Positions 46,110-60,700 of a stretch of 64,000 nucleotides of DNA are shown here, piece after piece (position 1 is the stretch's first letter; each line of letters opens with the position of its first letter). The stretch spans positions 3,799,129 to 3,863,128 of the forward strand of contig JAEMBT020000007.1 in assembly GCA_018873245.2 (NCBI GenBank), in the 5' to 3' direction. The translations under genes were made by a program, and so were the position numbers. This DNA is from Archegozetes longisetosus (lineage: Eukaryota; Arthropoda; Arachnida; Sarcoptiformes; Trhypochthoniidae). The notes below the pieces were generated by a model that was not told where the DNA came from, searched no databases, and saw only the letters and a program-made list of their open reading frames with translations.

Positions 46110-49100
46110 TTTTAGTTTCGTACCTAGAAGAGCGACAATTTTATAACCAGATATGTATTTATCACTTACTTATATTCACTAATGATTTGATTCTAAGCTA
46201 TTTAATTTCAATCAATAATCTAATCGTGCCTTTGATTCAAAGTTTTATTTTTGTATCAAAATTACTGCTTAGCTAAATTTTTATTGTTTATATAATAATA
46301 ATTATATCAATTTTATATAAATTACATGTCATATAAAATATAAATGCAAATCAGTTTTATTTTTAAGCAACTATTTTGAGCTAAAAGTATTTCAATTTAA
46401 ACGAATTAATCAATAAATAACTACTTTTATCGAATCACTTTTTTGACTCTTCTGCCAAAAATTCGAAGAAAACTTACGAAACGCTTTGCAAACTTGACTT
46501 TGGGCTCTGCGCAAAGCATTCGAATATTAATTTATGAATAACTGACAAAATAAACAGACAAAACAATTGATAAACTTTAATATCTTTTATTGAAAATTCA
46601 ATAATAGGTTGAAAAACAGTGAAAATTACGTTATAAACAGAGATGTGCCTATTTTTCGAGACATTTCCCAATCGGACGATAACTATTTCAAAGATTTCAA
46701 ATTCAACGTTTCAAAGCATTTCTTTTAAGCAACAAATTTAACTTTAGTCCCAATTTCTGATCAATAAAGCGATTATTTGACTGATTCACTAAACTATTTA
46801 TAAACCCTATTAAACATTTAATATTATTTACAATCAAAATATTTGGGGTCCAAATCAGTTATTTTTACCGAAAAGATGACACAATCAAAGCCTTTTGTGT
46901 GACCTTATCTGAAAAAATAACTCATTCCTTAAAAGTTTGATCAATATTTTCAAACTTTAAGAGGGATTTCAAGTGCAATACTTCATAACATAGCGTAAAC
47001 TCATCTAAAAATCTATTAATTTCGTTTGGAAAGCATTTATATAATTAAAAACCTGAGGAATAGGTCTTTTGATTCCCGAAAAATGTGCTCAAAGTCTGAT
47101 TATAAATAAAACAAACGGTTGAAGAGATTTTGTACAACAATGAGAGACACAAATGAGTGACGCGTTCGTTAGAAAAGACATTCAATAATCAGATCGTGAT
47201 TACAATAATTATTTATAATAATATTTATGTTTAAACTTATATTTACTTTAGTTTTATATATAACTTATAAAAAACAAAGAGTGAGACCTCATTCACCACT
47301 TATTCTTAGCTAATAATGGAATGCAAAATATGAATACAATTAAGAAATAGTTATTAATAATTAATACTAAAGGTAAAAATTAGATCAGCTATAGAAAAGA
47401 TTTTCAGCATAAAAAAATGTCATTTCATATCATAAAAGAGTTCCAATTCTTGCCGTTTATTGATTGATTCAAAACTTATTTCGTTAAATAATAAATTAGT
47501 TTAAAGTTGGAAAAAAGTTTTGAAACTCATCTTATTTACATAGAATTAAATATTGAATTTTGCTAAACATCAAATAAAAGCCATTTGAAAGGCTCTTCAG
47601 AGATATATCAGAATTTAATAATAATCGTGAGAATCGATCATTTTTACAATTTTTCAAAAGAAAAACTTTGTCATAGAATACAATTATTGAGTGAGAATCG
47701 GAACTCTTGTTAAGACATTTATTCGATTATTTGAATGAAAAAATTGCCAAAACGTGAAAGACTTGAAATTTGTATGAATTATTTGAATCAATAGTTAGAG
47801 AGTTTGTTAAACGAGTGCAGAGACACAACAATTTTCATTAAATTAAGTAAAAGTTTATAAATATTCGATGAAAGGGAAGGGAATGTTTACAATTGGCAGT
47901 AATTTGTTGGTTGTGTTCACATAATTGTCTTAAAAACTCTTTAAATATACCAATACATTAATTATGAGATTTTGTTGCAAAAAATGATTTAAAAACACAA
48001 AAAGCAATGTTGTCTTCAATAAGAGATTTGAAAACAGTTCGTTTGTGACCAAAGAGAACTTTTCGAATAAATACTTAATGATATTCTGGTTGAAACATGT
48101 TTTTCATGTCATCTCAAAGTTCTGACTAATTTCGCTTAAATTAAATTAAAAGTAGACTAAAAACATTGAAAAATGAAAGAGTTTTTCTTTTGCCACTTTT
48201 CAACACAATTAATGATAAGATTTTGTGGAACATTAAATCTAAATGAAAATTGTCGTCATAATCATTCTGATTGTTAAGACCCGACACCGCATTTGTGGCT
48301 AATTATCAATAATAATTAATATAATAATTGAATCTCCAATTAATAAAATAATTTGGGACGTAATTGAATACAAAATTATACACAAAAATTAATGCACAAA
48401 AAAGCCAATAAAATAGAAATTGTGGCAAATATTTAAGGGAAGAGAAGACAGACAAATACTTTATTCAATTATTAATCAATTGCTTAGTTTAAAAAACTTA
48501 ATTTCCTAATATATAGATATTATTTATATTTATATATATATATATATTTGTATTCAATTCAGTATTACTTGATTCCAATTCAAGTATAAATTTGTGAAAA
48601 ATTGCTGTTTTGTTAAAATTGAGTGAAAAATTGTTTTGTTTGTAATCAAATTCTTTCCACCGAAACAATAAAAAACACTATAAATTAAGTTAAAAATTGT
48701 TCTGAAAGTCACAAAAACAGATAACAGTGAAAACTCCAGAAAAGGATTGCGACAAACCATTGATTGATTGGTTGAGTAATTTATAAATTACGTGAAGAGA
48801 CAAATGACAAGAAGAGACAAGAATTCTGTGATTGGAAATTGTTTCGATAAAAATGAGTTGAGTTTGTATTTGAGAGTCAAGTTTGTAATAAACTGTTTCT
48901 CTGAAATGTCTGTCAAATGACCACCACTCGTGAGATTAATTCCAATAAAAAAATGCCATTCAATTCAACAATAAATAATTTTCAATAATTTCTTCTGAAT
49001 TATTAGTTTAAATTAATTTTGACCGCAATTAACTGAAGAGAGAAAAAGTATTAGTATATGACCAAAGAAAGGGGTATTGAAATCAATTGAAATACCATAA

Positions 49101-49134
49101 GTAAAATTCCGCTGTCCATAAAAACAATTAATAA
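46110..49134. other. Convergent intergenic region, PIK3C2 / E78-type receptor
   Basis: Three kilobases without a supported gene. The two flanking genes end towards it, so it holds both 3' UTRs. It is very AT-rich with a short (TA)n tract at about 48530-48548. Confidence 0.5.
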
Positions 49135-52100
49135 TTATTGTACTACAAGTTCTTCGTCGCATTTGGGTATATCGAAAATTTCTGCGAAAAGAGGCGGCAG
49201 TTTGAGTCGCGTCCAGTTGGCCCTAAACCACTGCAAATGGTGCGCGTGTTTGGATCCCAAAGACCTCAGTTCTGGCAACTTCATCATTAATTGTGGGAAA
49301 GTGTGCGGTTCACTCGGATGATTGCGACCGATCTGCAGCTTCAAGGCTTCCATCAGTTTCTCTTGACTGTGATCTATCGCTTTTGTGTCATAAATACTGT
49401 TTCGCTCTAAATGGGTTCAGAGAAAGTTTGCCTTTAATTCAACAATTCTTTATGCCTATCAAAGTTATGTTCATTTCACAAATATTTGTCATTATATAAA
49501 ACAATTATCTTTGAACTAAACTTAAGTCAAGCACTTGTCAACTGCATGTTTGGACTCTATTTAGAGGCAATATTGCCCTAATGTCCGATGGGTTATGTAA
49601 TGGTTATATAATCTCTTTATAGACTGTGAGCGAGCTAATGTTCAATATTATGCGATTCAATTGATCGTTGAATTGCGCGCATTCAAAATATATTACAGAC
49701 TTCTAATAGAGTCGCTAACATATCATTATTGTTGAGAAGTAATTGAAGAGTAAGTCATATAAAGTTGAAAATCAAGTTTTGTAGTCAGAAAGTCATCTAA
49801 ATTAAATACTAATATTAGCTTTGATTTACTGTTCGATCAGTAAATACAATTATATTTTTAAAACGCGATTCAATTTAAGTAAAAGTGAAAAGTTTTAAAA
49901 CTGAATAAGCCCTAAATCTATTTAAAACTGCTGAATGAATAATTAAAACATAGAAAAAGGTTTGGTCTTTGTCTATACTACATCTCATAAAATGCTAATG
50001 ACTCGGAGATGACATAAGAGTGAAAACCAAATAAAGAGATCCAAAAGAGTCACGAAACAAACGATTGCATAATAATTGCCTAATAAAATGAAGGTGAGCG
50101 TGTTTCAGCTTTTATCGCCAAGTTTTCATCTCTTTTCGCTTTAGATAAGTTGTGTTGATTTGATAGAAGAGCTTCACTATTACATAATGTGACGAAAATA
50201 GGTTTATTATACAAATTGTCAGATCGTTATTGAGAAAACTTTTCACATTTAGATAGTGAAAAAAAACTTGTTTTACTAAATGATATAATGCCATTATTTT
50301 TATTAAACGACAATTACTTTTAAAGCGCAATAAACTCAAATAAACTTTTTTGTTAATACTGATAAGTTCTTAACCGCAGTTCCCAAAAGGCTCGCAAAAT
50401 TTAACCAAAAGTAAAAGAAAGGATTCAATTAATTGTGCTCTTTGTCAAAGAACTCAATTCGAATAATAAGATAATTGTTTTACGAGAAAGTTTTTCATGA
50501 ATAAATGAATACTAAATTACGATAAACAATATTAATGATAATTAATAACCTGATTGTAGCAGTACAACACCGGCAAATAATCCAATTTCTGTGTCATTCA
50601 ATTGTAAATTGTTCAGCATGACCATGAAGTTGAAAATGGCTGCTACGAACTCGTGCTAACATTTGTCGACAATTTAATAGTAGTTTCCATTTCGCAATTA
50701 ATTCCAATAATAAGTCATTAGAAAAGGCGAAATGAAAAAACAAAAAAGAAGATATTAATACAAATGACAATCAAAAGGACAATTTATTCCTTACGTCAAA
50801 CATGAGTTCCATTTGTTGTCTTGTGATATAAGAGCCGTCGGCGAATGTCAACGTGTTGTCCACAGTATTGATCATTCTTGAGATGTGTACTAACCAGATC
50901 TCGAAGAATCCCAATTTTATAAGAATCAACTGATCGTCTTGTGACAAGTCTATAAAACCGGGAACTCTTTTAGCAAACTCGACCACTCGTTGAATGGACG
51001 GTGTGACCAAAACGGCAAAGTGTTGCCACATCACGATCTTCTGCTGCTCGAGACTGTCCGCCGAATGGCCTGAATTCGATGTCGGCGAAGACTCATCATT
51101 GGAGCCGCTCGATTGGTAGTCATCCAGACTCTAAGAGAGACATGGTTTGCGTGAGTATTGACAAGACGTGATCAAAATAACACTATGCTTACAAAAATTG
51201 CAGGTTTTCTGATAAGTCCTCTTGTCTTTTCTTCAGTATAGGCACAGTTGGCGTGATGCGCCTGAGATATGGTCAGAATGATGTCGTACATGGCCAACTG
51301 CTTATTCTCAATGTCTCGTGAAGACTGGTCAGCTTCCGACTGAGTCACACGTGTGTCTTCTGCTCTGTCCCTTGACCGCTTCGGCACGCGACCGTATCTA
51401 ACAGCTAGTTGTCAACAATTAACATTATTAGTTCAGTTCAACTGTTGGCGCTCAATGTCATGGCAGCAGTCAAACATTTCAATAGCTTTCGTCTAAAATA
51501 TTCTGCTCTTTAGACAAAACCCTAATAAAAAGTGCAATAACTGCCACTAATAACTATTTTCAGATATTTTCTAAACATTTGTATAAAACTCATTTATTCG
51601 ATGGGATTCAGACATATATTGATTGACATTAGGAGCGGAATATTTCTAAAAAGTTAACAACTTGTCGTAAAATGAAATCTAATTTTAAACTTTTGAAAGA
51701 AGCGGTTTTTAACTGAAAAAATATATTAGGTGCCAAAATTTGACTTTTGGGTTTTAAAATAATCCCAAAGCTATTCGTTTAACTGCTTGTATGACACAAC
51801 AAATATACTACTCATTAGACAGTAGTTTATATTAACATTCAATGAAAATTAATCAAAAGTAATTGAAAGCAATTCGTGACAAAAGGAATAATTAACATTC
51901 AAGACAATTAGATCAAATAAGAGTTAATCAATAAGTTAATTGAAAACGATTATTAAAGCTATTGTCTGAAATGCGTTTCAGTTTCCAAATCAATAGTCAG
52001 ACTGATAATTAATAAACCTCGCGACTAAATATCGCGATAATTAATGACAAAAGAAACTGAAACAGACTTCTCCCAATAGCCGACTAAAAGGAGATGACAC

Positions 52101-55100
52101 AAACAGATGTTTGACCGACAATTAAGTGAAACCAATCAATAGAGAGATCTGGAGAGAGCAATTAAATGAAAAATGTTAACATTTATTATAATTACAATCG
52201 CGAGACATTCCAACTGCAAGACATTTCTTGAAACGACAATATTGACAACGATTCCGGTTCAATCGGATTACAAGACATTTGCCATCCCTTAGACACCGAT
52301 ATTCAATCTGCTTCTGAATCGATCGCCGAAAGAAACCCTTAAATGATTGGCCAATAATCGAATAAATAGTTGTTTGGATTTAATTATTAAATTATTATTA
52401 AAACTATCACTAATTAATTGATTAATAAATAAATAATTAAAGCACATATAAATAACAACACAATTCAACAACAATTAACTATATAATAAATACTGTTTTT
52501 AACTATAATACAATTTCAATCTAATTTATTTTCATTTATTTATTGTTTCTAATTATTTTCTATAAATATATATTTAACTAATAAAAGTTTATTCACTAAA
52601 ACTGTACAAAATTAGACAAACATTTGAAACATTTTGGAGACAAAGACAATAAAATGAATGAGTATTGTCGCCACGCATACACTCTCTGTCTGCAATATAG
52701 CTGACAATGCATTGCTACCAGAAGATGGCACTTACAACACGAACAAGTCTATTAAATACTTTCAATGGTTGTCAACGTTTTCTATTCAAGTTCATCAAAA
52801 GCAAACTTGCCACTCATTAGGATTGCTTCCATAAATAGGCTGTAAACATCTATTAAATACAGTTTTAATTGTGTTTTTGCCAGGTTATTACTTTTTTCTT
52901 ATTCGTTTCTTTTTGTATTAAAAGTTTTATAACCCGAAAAAGCTTTCAATATGTTTGTTTATTTCTTGTTGACTCTCTGTATTAGATGTAACTTGAGTGA
53001 AAAAAGCTCGAAATAAAAGCTGTTTTCGATGTCCTAAACTTTTAGATAAATGGCTATACAATATCTTTTTGGGCTTGAATTTCAAGCCAAACAAACAGCT
53101 ATTGAACTGAAAAACTTATAAATAAAATACAATTAAGTTAATAAGTTTGCAAAACTTTGCTCTACATTGAGTTACGAACGGGTGCAAAAATTGACGATCT
53201 ATGAAATTAAATAAGCTTTAGAGATGCTTATCATCAAAATTAATGCATTAATGACTGATTGGCTAATTATTCTAATAAATAACGATTATAGGGTTCGATG
53301 CGTTAAATTTGACCGAATTTTCGTAAAGTTTTGGTCTCATTGTTAAAGAAATTATGACAAAATATACAGAAATTATAATAAGAGGTAATAATAATGAGTC
53401 TTGAGCGAAATTGGGTTTTATTATAGCCAATAGGCATGAAATAAATTGGTTTTCTCTACAGTACTGAGATAGAGATATAATATAAGACTGTTGGTGACCC
53501 CAAATCCTCGTTTAGATTTCAATTCCGGTTAGAATTAGACGAAAGAGAAAGTGAGCTCAAGTGAAACTCAACCCAAATTTGATTAAAGAACCGATGTTTT
53601 CAACTTGTAATAGAGAGTGAAAGTGAACACAATTCGGAAGTGTTTTCTGAATAAGTGTTTCAAGTTAGACCTGTCCTACTTTGACGGGCAAATCTTACAA
53701 ACAAAATTAGTTCAATTGAGTGCTCTTCAATCCAAACAGATTTGAGGAACACTTACCAACCAATTAATACTTATTTTCATTATCTTATTGGGCTATTCGC
53801 ACACTAACCATAATTCTATTTCTTTTCTATTGGCTTTTCACTAATTTTTGGTCTCTTTTGTCCACACATTTGGGTCGACAATCAAATAAAAGATTGTATC
53901 GTTTTCTGATAAAAATCTTTCTCTTGATTGCAATTTCATGATTTTCTTTTAATTTGATTATTAAATATAATTAATATACTGGAACTCACTAAGGAGGGTC
54001 TATATCCTCATTAATGAATTACTGCTTTCACTAGAATTGGTCATAACTTCTGCTAAATTTCTCACCAACACTTTCTCGCTAAACTCAAAAGGAAGGCTTT
54101 AAACACACAGCTTAAAGATGCGAAACATTTACAAACAAAAGCTTAATAATCGTCGATAGAAACCAGAAGTGATGCGATGTGAATGCATGCTCTCCATCAG
54201 ACTGATAACATTGAAGGTGTGAAAAAAACTTATAGAATAATCAAAGCTATTTAGAAGTCAACTAGAAATCAAATTTAGTAACAAACTACTGCGCATCACA
54301 AGCAGACCGACTCTGCCCTTGTTGCTATCGACGATGATTAAGTCCTGAACTGTACAAATAATAAACTTAGAAATTAACAACCTAAATGTAATAAACTAAA
54401 GAAGTTATCTATAATTTAGTGCAAACCTTGCATCCTTCACAACTGGTGACTCCGTAGTGATAACCAGATGCCTTATCGCCGCACACTTTGCACGGAACGA
54501 AAGATTTCGACGGAGTGTTGGAGTTGGAATCAGCAGCCGCGAAGCTGTTCTGATGAGAGTCTGTTGACAGATAGACAAATAAATATTCAGTTAGACTTAT
54601 ATCAAGATAGTAATTACTTATTGAACGGAATTTGCATCAAAAGGAAAACAAATTTGTTGCCATTTGTTATGTAACCTAACTAGTGATGTATAGCTTAAGA
54701 CTAAGAATAAGACTAAGCAAAATAAGACATATTAAAATCGTTTGGCTTAAGACTAAGACTAAGTCAGACAAATGATTTTTGGATTTTCAAATTAAGACTA
54801 ACATTAAGACAAATGAAATTTCTTTCTATAAAATTAAGACTAAGATAAGAGAAACATATTTATAAGAGTAAGACTAAGACTAAGACTAAGACTAAGACTA
54901 AGTCAGAAGTTTAGATACAAATATGGTCATTTAATCCATTAGAAATGATTCATTTTTTGAAGTTTTCTATTATAAAACCATTTGTAAATCACTAGATAAA
55001 CAATTGCACTTCTATTGCAATACATTTTAATAGTGAATGTCTTTGCGCTTAGTTTTGTTTTGTTAGTCTATTGATCATTTTATGAAACATATTAGATAAT

Positions 55101-57746
55101 CAAAAATTTCAAAATGTTATAATATATGCTATAAAGAGATAACTAGCACAAGTAGTAAGACTAAGACTAAGACAAGAGAAATTAAAAATCTCTAAGCTAT
55201 ACAACACTAAACCTAACCTAACCCATCTTTAGTTTACTCAACCACTATAAGAATAGATATAACCAAAACAAATATAGTGTTTTATTTGTATTTTATTTCA
55301 ATTGATTTTTGTGCCTTTTGTCATATCTTTTCAATTTGAATGTTTTCTTTAGTTGACATTTCAATTGACTCCAATTTTTATTAAAAAAGTGTCAAAATTT
55401 GCAAAGCTTAGGAAAAACTTTATAAAACTTGTATTGGTTATGATCTCATTTTGTGAAAACTCTTTCTCAAAATATTCAAATTTGTGTGCAAAATATTTAA
55501 TACTTAACATTAAAAAAATTATATAAATTATAATTATTTTTCGACACAATTTTTAGACAAGTTTCGTGAAAAGAAAAGTATAATAAAACCAGTAATAATA
55601 GTAATATAAAAGATGTAAAACTATGTTCAAATTAACATAAATTATAGAGATTAAGATTAATTTATTTGAAATTGTTATAATATTTGTTGTCCTTAATTCA
55701 TGAAATAACATTTCAATAGTGAAAGTAAAACGAGTCATAAGAGAGAAAATAAACAGAAGTGAAACGCGAACACCATTTGAATCCATTTCCGCATTGACCT
55801 CCAATCGCATTATTGAAACCATAATTGCATTAATAATGAAACAGATATTAAACACACTTTAGTTTTGAGATTATGAGGACATGACGACACTTAAGACTAA
55901 TCTTTTTCTATGCGCTGATTATTATTTATTAGACAAACAAATAGAGTATTTGAGACTAATTTTTAGAAAAGATTTAATTTATTGATGTCTTTTTAAATAG
56001 GCTTTTGAAACAATTATTGCACATGTTTTCAGACGATTATTGCGTGTTTACACACTAAGTAATTACCGGACAATAAATGACATAAAATTGCCTTTTTCTC
56101 TAACCAAATCTCACAAAATCAGCTCAACTTTCAATTCAATTAATTGGATCAGATTCTAGTTTATCACAAGTTTGAAAGATAATATCACGTTTTGAGACGC
56201 ATGAAAGAAAAGTTTTACTTTGAGTGCATGCATACAATGGTACAGAGAGGAAAGCTAAAAAATGCATATAAATCCACCAAAACGAACGAAAACTTGGTGG
56301 GCTTCTGGTTTTGAGCGTTTCTTCGTCGTTTTTCGTCAAATTTATGCAAATATTACTCATGGGATCAATTGAGAAAATAAACGAAACAAACAAATGAAAC
56401 AAAAGAGACAATAAGTGTTACACCCTTTAGAATAATAAGTTTTTCAAAGCAGTTGAGAGAAAGAAAAAAGTATTTTGTGGTCAAATTAGTCGAAAATATA
56501 ATTGGAATTTCTTATTCTTCCGCATGTTTTCAAGAGAAAAGATGATGAGCAGAGAGTTCGAAAGCACTCAAGTTTAGACTATTGTTATTACGACTATTAA
56601 CCACAGCATTAGTGCTTCTCTTTCTCTACTGTAGGCGAAAACTGGATTTCTCTCTCCTCTCAAGAACTGGTCATCACTATCACTGACTGGTACACAAACC
56701 ATATAAACAAGCATTTATTTAATACTTGAAATCTAGTTCTGAGAAACTTTTCTTACAGCCAGTCTCCCTCGAAATGCAATTATTTCTGCCTTTGATTGTG
56801 TGCACTAGTTTTCAGTATTAGCGATCGTAATCTCTTGTATTGAGTTATGTTTCGATATATTTCGAAAATATGGTATCTCTACAGAAAAGATAATTGCCTA
56901 CGACAAGCATTTCAATTTATTACAATTATTATTGTTACTCAATTCAATCATAAATATCACTTAAAGCTTTTGTTTATTTACAACACTTTTAGTGTAATTT
57001 ATTTGTAAACCATTTCTGAAACAAACAGAGAAATATTTGATATTTTCGTGTAATTATCGCTGACATGAGATAAGTGTTTAAGTCATTACTCATTGCATGT
57101 AAATTAAGGCATAAATACTTCCGCACGAAAAAAGGTTAAAAAAGAAATTATTATACAATTGGTGTGCGCTTTAAGTGAAAATTTGATAATATTTTGTTTG
57201 AACTGCTTAATGCATCAAAAACAGATTAGAATTATGAGTCAATTATTGCACTTTTTCACAGCAATATTCTCTAAATATTTCGTCCATTCAATCACTCAGT
57301 ACTTAATTTTGAATAAATGGATAAAAAATAGAAAACATTTCATAAATCATTCCAAATCACTATAGAAAGTGACAAATAGCTCGAGAGAAAGAAGGAGCAA
57401 ATTGCGATTATATTGTTATGAAATAGTTTAGCTTTTGATGGGATCGTCTTTTTCGTAGAGGGTCTCTCTCTCTCTCTCAGGGTCTCTTTCAGGGACTACA
57501 AGTAGAGAGAATGCTAAAAAACGCTATAAAAAGCCTTCGGAATAACGGTATCCCTCAGAGTCTTTCGCGTCTATCGTGTCAATGACCTGATCAGTGAACA
57601 ACACAACAGAAAAAGAAGAAGAGATGAGGAGTATATGACGCGCCCAAAACATGGATGAGAAACGAACAATATTTTCCGAATTTGTCACAAAACATAAAAC
57701 AGTTTAAAAGTATTTATGATTTAATAAAAGATTTAAAAGGTTTTGA

Positions 57747-57797
<51 letters not shown>

Positions 57798-60700
57798 TCG
57801 TTCCGAAGCGATACAACAATTAATTTGCAATTCTCTTAAACAAATGGCACTCCTATCGAGAAAATTATATAAACTTATTCATTGAATTAATATTTGATAG
57901 TAACAATATTTCAGTACTAAGTACGGGTTTTGTAATGAAACACTTGAATAATAAGTGTTTTATTCATAGGAAAGGGTTTAAAAGCATTGATTGATTGCAA
58001 GAAAACGATTCATTAAAATGAATGAAAACTACTATTAATGCAAAACATCTCTGAATAATTGTTATCAAAAAATATTTATTCACTTATTAAAGCTTGAAAT
58101 TAAATCAAAAGAAAAGTTAATTTCAAGTTTGACAATAAATGAATTAATTATTGAGAAACAGGAAAGAAATGCAAAAGAAAATCTGATCTCTTATGCGATA
58201 CAGATGTTAATGATTTGTTGAAATATAGGAAGCATTTTCTAATTAAAACAATTATTATACCATTTTTCTTCTACTAAAATATTCCATAATCTTAACGATA
58301 ACTCAAAAATTACGTGAAATAAAACTCACTTTAGTATAATGGAAACTATTTTATGAGATTTTTATGGCTTTGTGTCCAAAAGTATCACTCCATTCAGTAT
58401 TTAATAAAGTTTATTATCAGAAAAAAGCAGATATGATATAAAAATCAAATCATGTTTGTTTTGATAACAAAATAATGAAACGTTTCTCTAATTTAGTGGC
58501 AATGACAATGAATTCATGACTGAATGAGGAAATGAGCGCCAATTTTATAAATAAATAAAAAAGATTTATAAATAGAAAAAAGCTTTCTCAAAAACCGGTC
58601 GTCAGTCATACAAAAATTGTGCTTAAGAGAGAAGTTTTTTCAAACAAATACTGAATGAATTGTGAATAAGAAGACTTCACATGAACATTTTCATTCATTA
58701 AAAATTTGCATTAATTATAAAACAATTCATAAAAGATTTGAAACGATTTAAAAAGAAGGAAATCGAGGGAAAAGTCTATATGAATAAGTGATGAACTTTT
58801 ATTTAGATAATTGTGATAGAAATTTGTTAAAAAATCAAAATTAATTACTCGAGTCTATTCATTACGTTGGGCTTTAGAACTGAAAATCTAATTGTTGTAA
58901 ACTTGAGACAGTTAAACAAAACATTGGTTTAAATGAAAACAGTTTTGTCTTTAAGAACAACAGAACATAAAAAGAATTTAATGACTTATTGTTGTTTTGA
59001 AATACATTTACGGAAGTTATAAAAAAGTTCCGCAAAACTATTGGTAAATATTGAAAATGATTTAAAACAATACTGTTATTAGTGCTATCGTAAACTTATG
59101 TTTGTTTTTTGATTAGCCGTAAGAATCTGTTTTACTTGTATTGACTTTCAGCTCAAATTGAATACAAATTCCAGAAAATCAAGGATTAACAAAGAGATAA
59201 ATGTATAACAAAACAAGACTTAACCAAAGGAGAAATCAATTTAGTCTAAAAGGGATTGCGATTGGAGTGAATCCAAGGACTGAGGAGTTTGTTGACCCTC
59301 AAGAGTGGCCACTAAGTAAAGGGTGTGTTTGGGAAGAGATGACCAGCACTGAGAACGAAAGCAAAGGAAAGGGAGAGCGCAAAGAGTGAGCTTTAAGGGA
59401 ATAGTTTTTTATGAGCGATCACTTGGCTTAAAAAACTGTTTCTATACTTTAAAAACTGTTTTTATACTTTGTAGCCTTCAGGACATTGCGAAAAGAGAAA
59501 TTGCTTTGCCATCTATTTTTGCTTTGAAAGTCATATATTTTTCAAAATAAGTTTCTCCGACCAAAGGATTGTTTAGAAAATAAAACCGTTGTTTCGCTTC
59601 AAATATCAAATTAAACAAATGTTAGAGAAATGAATCGATAATCGAATAGAAAAGAATAGAATAGAGAAAAAGAAATGTTTTGTGACACACCCACAGAGAG
59701 GAGAAGATATTTTGCAAAAACATTCAATAATATGTTGCTTGATAAACTTGTTTTTCTCTCCTCTAAAACTATTTATTAATTGTATTTAAAAATGATTTAA
59801 TTTTAGGATATTTTTCGTATAAAAACACTTAAAGACGTATAAATTGTTACATAAATGAATATAAGTTATGTATGGCTTTGAACAGCGATTCATCGGTTTA
59901 AGAGTTCGTTGAACTCTAAGCGACGTCTCTTTTCAGTCGATTTATTGATGAGAGAACTGGCTATAAGTGAAGACTAGACCTAAACCTAAAACACCATTCC
60001 TTACATTGGTTCTCAGGAAAACGTTAATAATTTGGCCAAAAATGTGATTCGTTTTGAATTTGTTTCGACAAATAAATCGAAGCTTATTTTGGTTTTATGC
60101 ACAACTTTTCAACGAATCTCAGATTGACTTCTATGAAATGCTAAACATTTCTCTTCTTTAGCTCACTAATAGACAGGTTTATATGAAATTACAAATAATT
60201 GAAACGAAGCAATAAGTGTTTGGAGGCATTAACGAGAATGTTTGACTTGTTATCAAAATCTAATCAAATAGAAAACGTTCGGACGAATCGAATGAAAAAG
60301 ATGTGGAAGTATATGAAAATTGATTACATAAGAGATTATTTGTCTTTATACGATATGAAAGTGAGTTAGTCTTTAGCACCTGTTCGCAGCGTTTTAAGGA
60401 ACTTCCGCAAAATACAAGACAAAAACTGGAAATCTCTCAGAAAAGAAGAGAAAAACTTCGATAATTCTTTGACTTAATCTAAATTTATTACATAAAAATA
60501 TAAACTTGAAGCGAAAAACCCATAAATCTGAGGAAAAATAAATATTTTTTAATTAAATCAAATCTTGTAAAAGGGCTCTGAATATCTAGGAAAACCATCA
60601 TTTCTTTTCGACAATTTCTTTTTCATTGAACGCGATAAAACATTAATCTAACTGAAAATTTCACAAAATAATAAATAAGTAAATGAAAAGAAAAAACGTT

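Noticed and set aside
54680-54910. (GACTAA)n as an interstitial telomere
   Set aside because: The unit is not TTAGG, and the array lies within a hAT element bounded by a target duplication.
57655-57885. 76-codon ORF with Glu-Arg repeats
   Set aside because: Produced by the (GA)n microsatellite; no other protein-like sequence.
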